In this document: piece after piece, positions 14,901-15,962 of the stretch
Layout of the letters: every line of letters starts with the position of its first letter
Numbering within the stretch: position 1 is the first letter of the stretch
NCBI GenBank assembly: GCA_015661745.1
Contig: DQVL01000105.1
Coordinates: 1-15,962 of the forward strand
Source: Thermoprotei archaeon
GTDB taxonomy: Archaea; Thermoproteota; Nitrososphaeria; Geothermarchaeales; JDFR-13
DNA length: 15,962 nucleotides
Reading direction: 5' to 3'
Made by a program: the position numbers and the translations under genes
The notes under the pieces: generated by a model
The model's input: only the letters and a program-made list of their open reading frames with translations
Told to the model about the DNA's origin: nothing
Databases searched by the model: none

Positions 14901-15349
14901 TCCCTGATTTCTCTTGGGGTTGCATCGGCCCATCTTGTTATGTCTCCCTGTTTAATATATACATATTTGAATCCCCTTCCACCAAGTTTAAGGAGATTAA
15001 TTAAATATGATGTTCTAGTTACGTTCTTCCCATTATATCGATATATATGCCCCCGTTTAGGTGAGTAAATCCTTTTAAACTTATGTTCTTTACCATCGTT
15101 ATCCACAATTGTGAGAGTTACGGACACTTCTAGGTCTCTTCTAAAGTTATATATTAATTCATTAAAGCTAGATACTCTAAGGTTTTTGGGGCTTCTCTCT
15201 CCTAGACAAAAAATAATTGCTTCTACGATATTTGATTTTCCAACACCATTTGGACCTACTATACTGTTTATTCCCTCGGACAATGTGATTTTTGTATTTC
15301 TATGGGTTTTATAATTATGTATTTCAACACGCTTGATATAAGGCCTCAT
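11927..15349 (-). CDS. smc: Chromosome segregation ATPase SMC
   Basis: SMC is the ring-forming ATPase that organises chromosomes. The ATG at 15349 gives 1,140 residues, a full-length SMC. Domains in order are: head with Walker A GPNGVGKSN (32-40); coiled coil from about 170 to 490; hinge from about 490 to 645 (GVYGVLSDLIKGPKTT); second coiled coil to about 1000; and head with ASGGEKTSLIL (about 1043), Walker B VFILDEIDAHMD (about 1065-1077) and VTLPGHDSMINIADIIIPVTF. The signature is ASGGEK instead of LSGGEK, and the D-loop and H-loop regions (LDEIDAHMD, LPGHDS) are unlike the usual LDEVDAALD and LRD. An upstream in-frame TTG at 15418 would add 23 residues that do not resemble SMC and is rejected. 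The C-terminal RGG is read from the scpA ribosome-binding site. Confidence 0.93.
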   Translation of the reverse strand: MRPYIKRVEIHNYKTHRNTKITLSEGINSIVGPNGVGKSNIVEAIIFCLGERSPKNLRVSSFNELIYNFRRDLEVSVTLTIVDNDGKEHKFKRIYSPKRGHIYRYNGKNVTRTSYLINLLKLGGRGFKYVYIKQGDITRWADATPREIRDIIHEALGIKQYNQKRKEAIERLKEAEAKLEGIQANYQEMQKIIYEFRDLLVSYDTIYNINSLKSIIDRYILSEKHKELSDKIRRYIEIDKKLAKKEGRIKTKLNILEEKLETLRIKASKILDTYETYEGQSRTLNREILELINSENRLIRDLREGKLTRIKMEINYLKNNIIEERNKTREEAREIKNTLKILNTFEKERDRLRNEINSKIKKIEEIESTLETLEKTKRSLLNTYKEDIDKNLKKLLEIELIRSRKNEIMAEIEDINRRIKNYQKSIEKLKAKRREHMSEIKRIKEYLDKHKKRIREYKRKIDRVENEISNAYKLLNKLDYILNHVALDGIHENKYYKDANRVIEVASKIRVDGVYGVLSDLIKGPKTTLSLLRDIDIKGWYSIVVKDRDTALKVLEIARDLGKEIHVKISNVEATKDLDDTSVIYILKYPKKIENLLINLFGDINRVNGIDEALDTVNKGKRAIHTDGAFLIYKGGVISPGKILIKLPRDIDTILNVRNKFLSIINKREEYLVKLKKTLDDMKKEETNLLSKTMTLKLTINFINKNIKFFSNIIKHLETKKKLKEDMLRGYEEIKSGDNEISHRISELDRKIEAIVEDRKLIRKEIEELTREIHNIDGEIAKLRGRIDIFRKLNRERLSKIEKLKRNIENLEKDIPQLVEKIRETSLELKRIRQEKARKMKELKNIGNKLQKYRKLNTKINEQISKILNNIKKLRAHEIRIKEKRSITKGNMLMLQRTIDDLKSKLEEYHGKLIQLMDKDEAKRIYNTLEDELKKLPQSSELVEKWYLERLEPYKVYSMRRDELIREKEEILNFINEIDNKREDIFYRGFKDIKERFYKMFKEVYPDGEVEIRLERDGDIDSDVLVYVQFLGKPKILLSTASGGEKTSLILLLLLSIYSVNKDAVFILDEIDAHMDLRVVDDIANIIKAQRKYSQITLVTLPGHDSMINIADIIIPVTFTNQHSRVFPIKREFLDKIRGG
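11931..11937 (-). promoter_or_regulatory. Shine-Dalgarno site of scpA inside the SMC reading frame
   Basis: GGGGAGG on the minus strand is 6 bases before the scpA ATG at 11924. It codes for the last glycines of SMC and stops just before the SMC TAA at 11927. Confidence 0.75.
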
Positions 15350-15407
15350 GTTTTTCTCTAAAAATTTAAAGTGTTGGTGTATGTAATAAGGTATGTGTGT
15401 CCTAAAA

Positions 15408-15414
15408 CTTATAA
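15408..15414 (-). promoter_or_regulatory. Candidate TATA box for smc
   Basis: The minus strand reads TTATAAG in the gap between the Mut7-C gene and smc. A start site about 26 bases on, near 15385, would lie about 35 bases before the ATG at 15349 and after the TTG at 15418. That would exclude the longer SMC form. Inferred from spacing. Confidence 0.3.
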
Positions 15415-15436
15415 CCAAAGATATTCTTAATAGTAT

Positions 15437-15949
15437 CTAGAAATTTTTTCCATGATTTTTTATTTCTTCTAAGGTCTCCATTATATTGTTCCAATGAGAT
15501 CCTTCCCAGTATATTTTTCTGCATTTATCACAGTAGAATATTTTGTTGTGTCTTTTCTTGATGTCTCTATAAATGGGTGGATCTGTTTCCTCTTTTAACT
15601 GGTTGGGGTTAGTTATTTTTAATTCTGAATTACATATTGTACATCTTGGTTTCAAAAAATCTAGGTATTTGTTTAAGTTGACTATTGAATAGATCTCCCT
15701 GAACTTTTCTATCAATGTATTACTTCTGATTAGAATAGATTTTAAACCCCGTCTTATTGCGAGTGAATGTAATTCTTTATCTCTTGTTAGAAGTATTCTT
15801 CTATCTTTTTCGCATATTTCTAGAATTGCTTTGTCATTTAATGTATTTTCTGGATATAGACAGTCAAAACCCATTATTCTTAACCATCTTGCCAGGTCCC
15901 CATTCATATGATCAGCAAGGAATCTCGGACAAAAAATTTTTTCAGTCAT
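15437..15949 (-). CDS. Mut7-C RNase domain protein (PIN-like, zinc ribbon)
   Basis: This 170-residue protein of the Mut7-C family combines a PIN-like nuclease fold with a C-terminal zinc ribbon. The exact substrate in archaea is unknown. Landmarks are FLADHMNGDLARWLRIMGFD (Asp13), RILLTRDKEL (Asp57) and zinc-binding pairs C103-T-I-C106 and C140-D-K-C143, followed by KIYWEGSHWNNIM, the family's terminal W-x-GxHW motif. Length and motif order are normal and the gene is complete. The ATG at 15949 has 13 bases of upstream sequence in the window, so its promoter is out of view. It runs on the same strand as smc, separated by 87 bases when the SMC ATG at 15349 is used. Confidence 0.92.
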   Translation of the reverse strand: MTEKIFCPRFLADHMNGDLARWLRIMGFDCLYPENTLNDKAILEICEKDRRILLTRDKELHSLAIRRGLKSILIRSNTLIEKFREIYSIVNLNKYLDFLKPRCTICNSELKITNPNQLKEETDPPIYRDIKKRHNKIFYCDKCRKIYWEGSHWNNIMETLEEIKNHGKNF

Positions 15950-15962
15950 AATATTTTATCTA

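Noticed and set aside
15350..15418. N-terminal extension of SMC from the in-frame TTG at 15418
   Set aside because: The extra 23 residues have no SMC character, the ATG at 15349 gives the standard MRPYIKRVEIHNYKTH beginning, and a candidate TATA box lies between 15408 and 15414.

Overview
The window is a gene-dense, AT-rich (roughly one third G+C by eye) stretch of archaeal chromosome. The evidence for archaea is an archaeal-type AsnRS, RadA, TFB, SRP19, Gar1, ribosomal protein S8e, Trm1, archaeal RNase HII and a THEP1-type NTPase. AGA/AGG dominate the arginine codons, genes overlap by ATGA junctions, and Shine-Dalgarno sites are of the GGAGG/GGTGG kind with occasional TTG starts. I infer a thermophilic member of the Thermoproteota/TACK group; the species cannot be named from the sequence alone. 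No rRNA, tRNA, CRISPR array, insertion sequence or other mobile element was seen, and no gene-free stretch exceeds 300 bases.

Left part, plus strand (1-4122): the 3' end of an asparaginyl-tRNA synthetase gene, the recombinase gene radA, and a gene for a large secreted, membrane-anchored protein with about 28 N-glycosylation sequons and immunoglobulin-like beta repeats. This last gene runs tail to tail into a minus-strand operon and overlaps it by 29 bases. In order of transcription that operon (6922 to 4094) encodes a THEP1-like NTPase, RNase HII, a PhoU-like DUF47 protein and a divergent PiT-type phosphate permease. The last two form a standard phosphate-transport pair.

Middle: trm1 (tRNA G26 dimethyltransferase, plus strand, 6982-8106) diverges from the NTPase operon across about 60 bases. 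It converges with ftsJ/rlmE, leaving one base between the stop codons.

Right part, all minus strand (15949 to 8108): a Mut7-C RNase-domain protein, SMC, ScpA, ScpB, ribosomal protein S8e, SRP19, Gar1, a TFB-like protein, a 75-residue cysteine-containing protein of unknown function, and an FtsJ-type rRNA methyltransferase. SMC, ScpA and ScpB make a complete condensin set that probably acts on chromosome organisation. S8e-SRP19-Gar1-TFB-like is a tightly coupled information-processing operon with ATGA overlaps at every junction.

The points most worth a second look are: (1) the TFB-like gene next to gar1, which keeps the zinc ribbon and cyclin-like repeats but lacks a recognisable B-reader; (2) the 75-residue cysteine protein, with a perfect ribosome-binding site and a forced TTG start; (3) the PiT-type permease with a decayed signature; (4) the SMC with an altered ABC signature (ASGGEKT) and a divergent C-terminal end; and (5) Gly-rich C-terminal tails of SMC and SRP19 that are simply the next gene's ribosome-binding site read as codons. 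I see no clearly novel multi-gene system.
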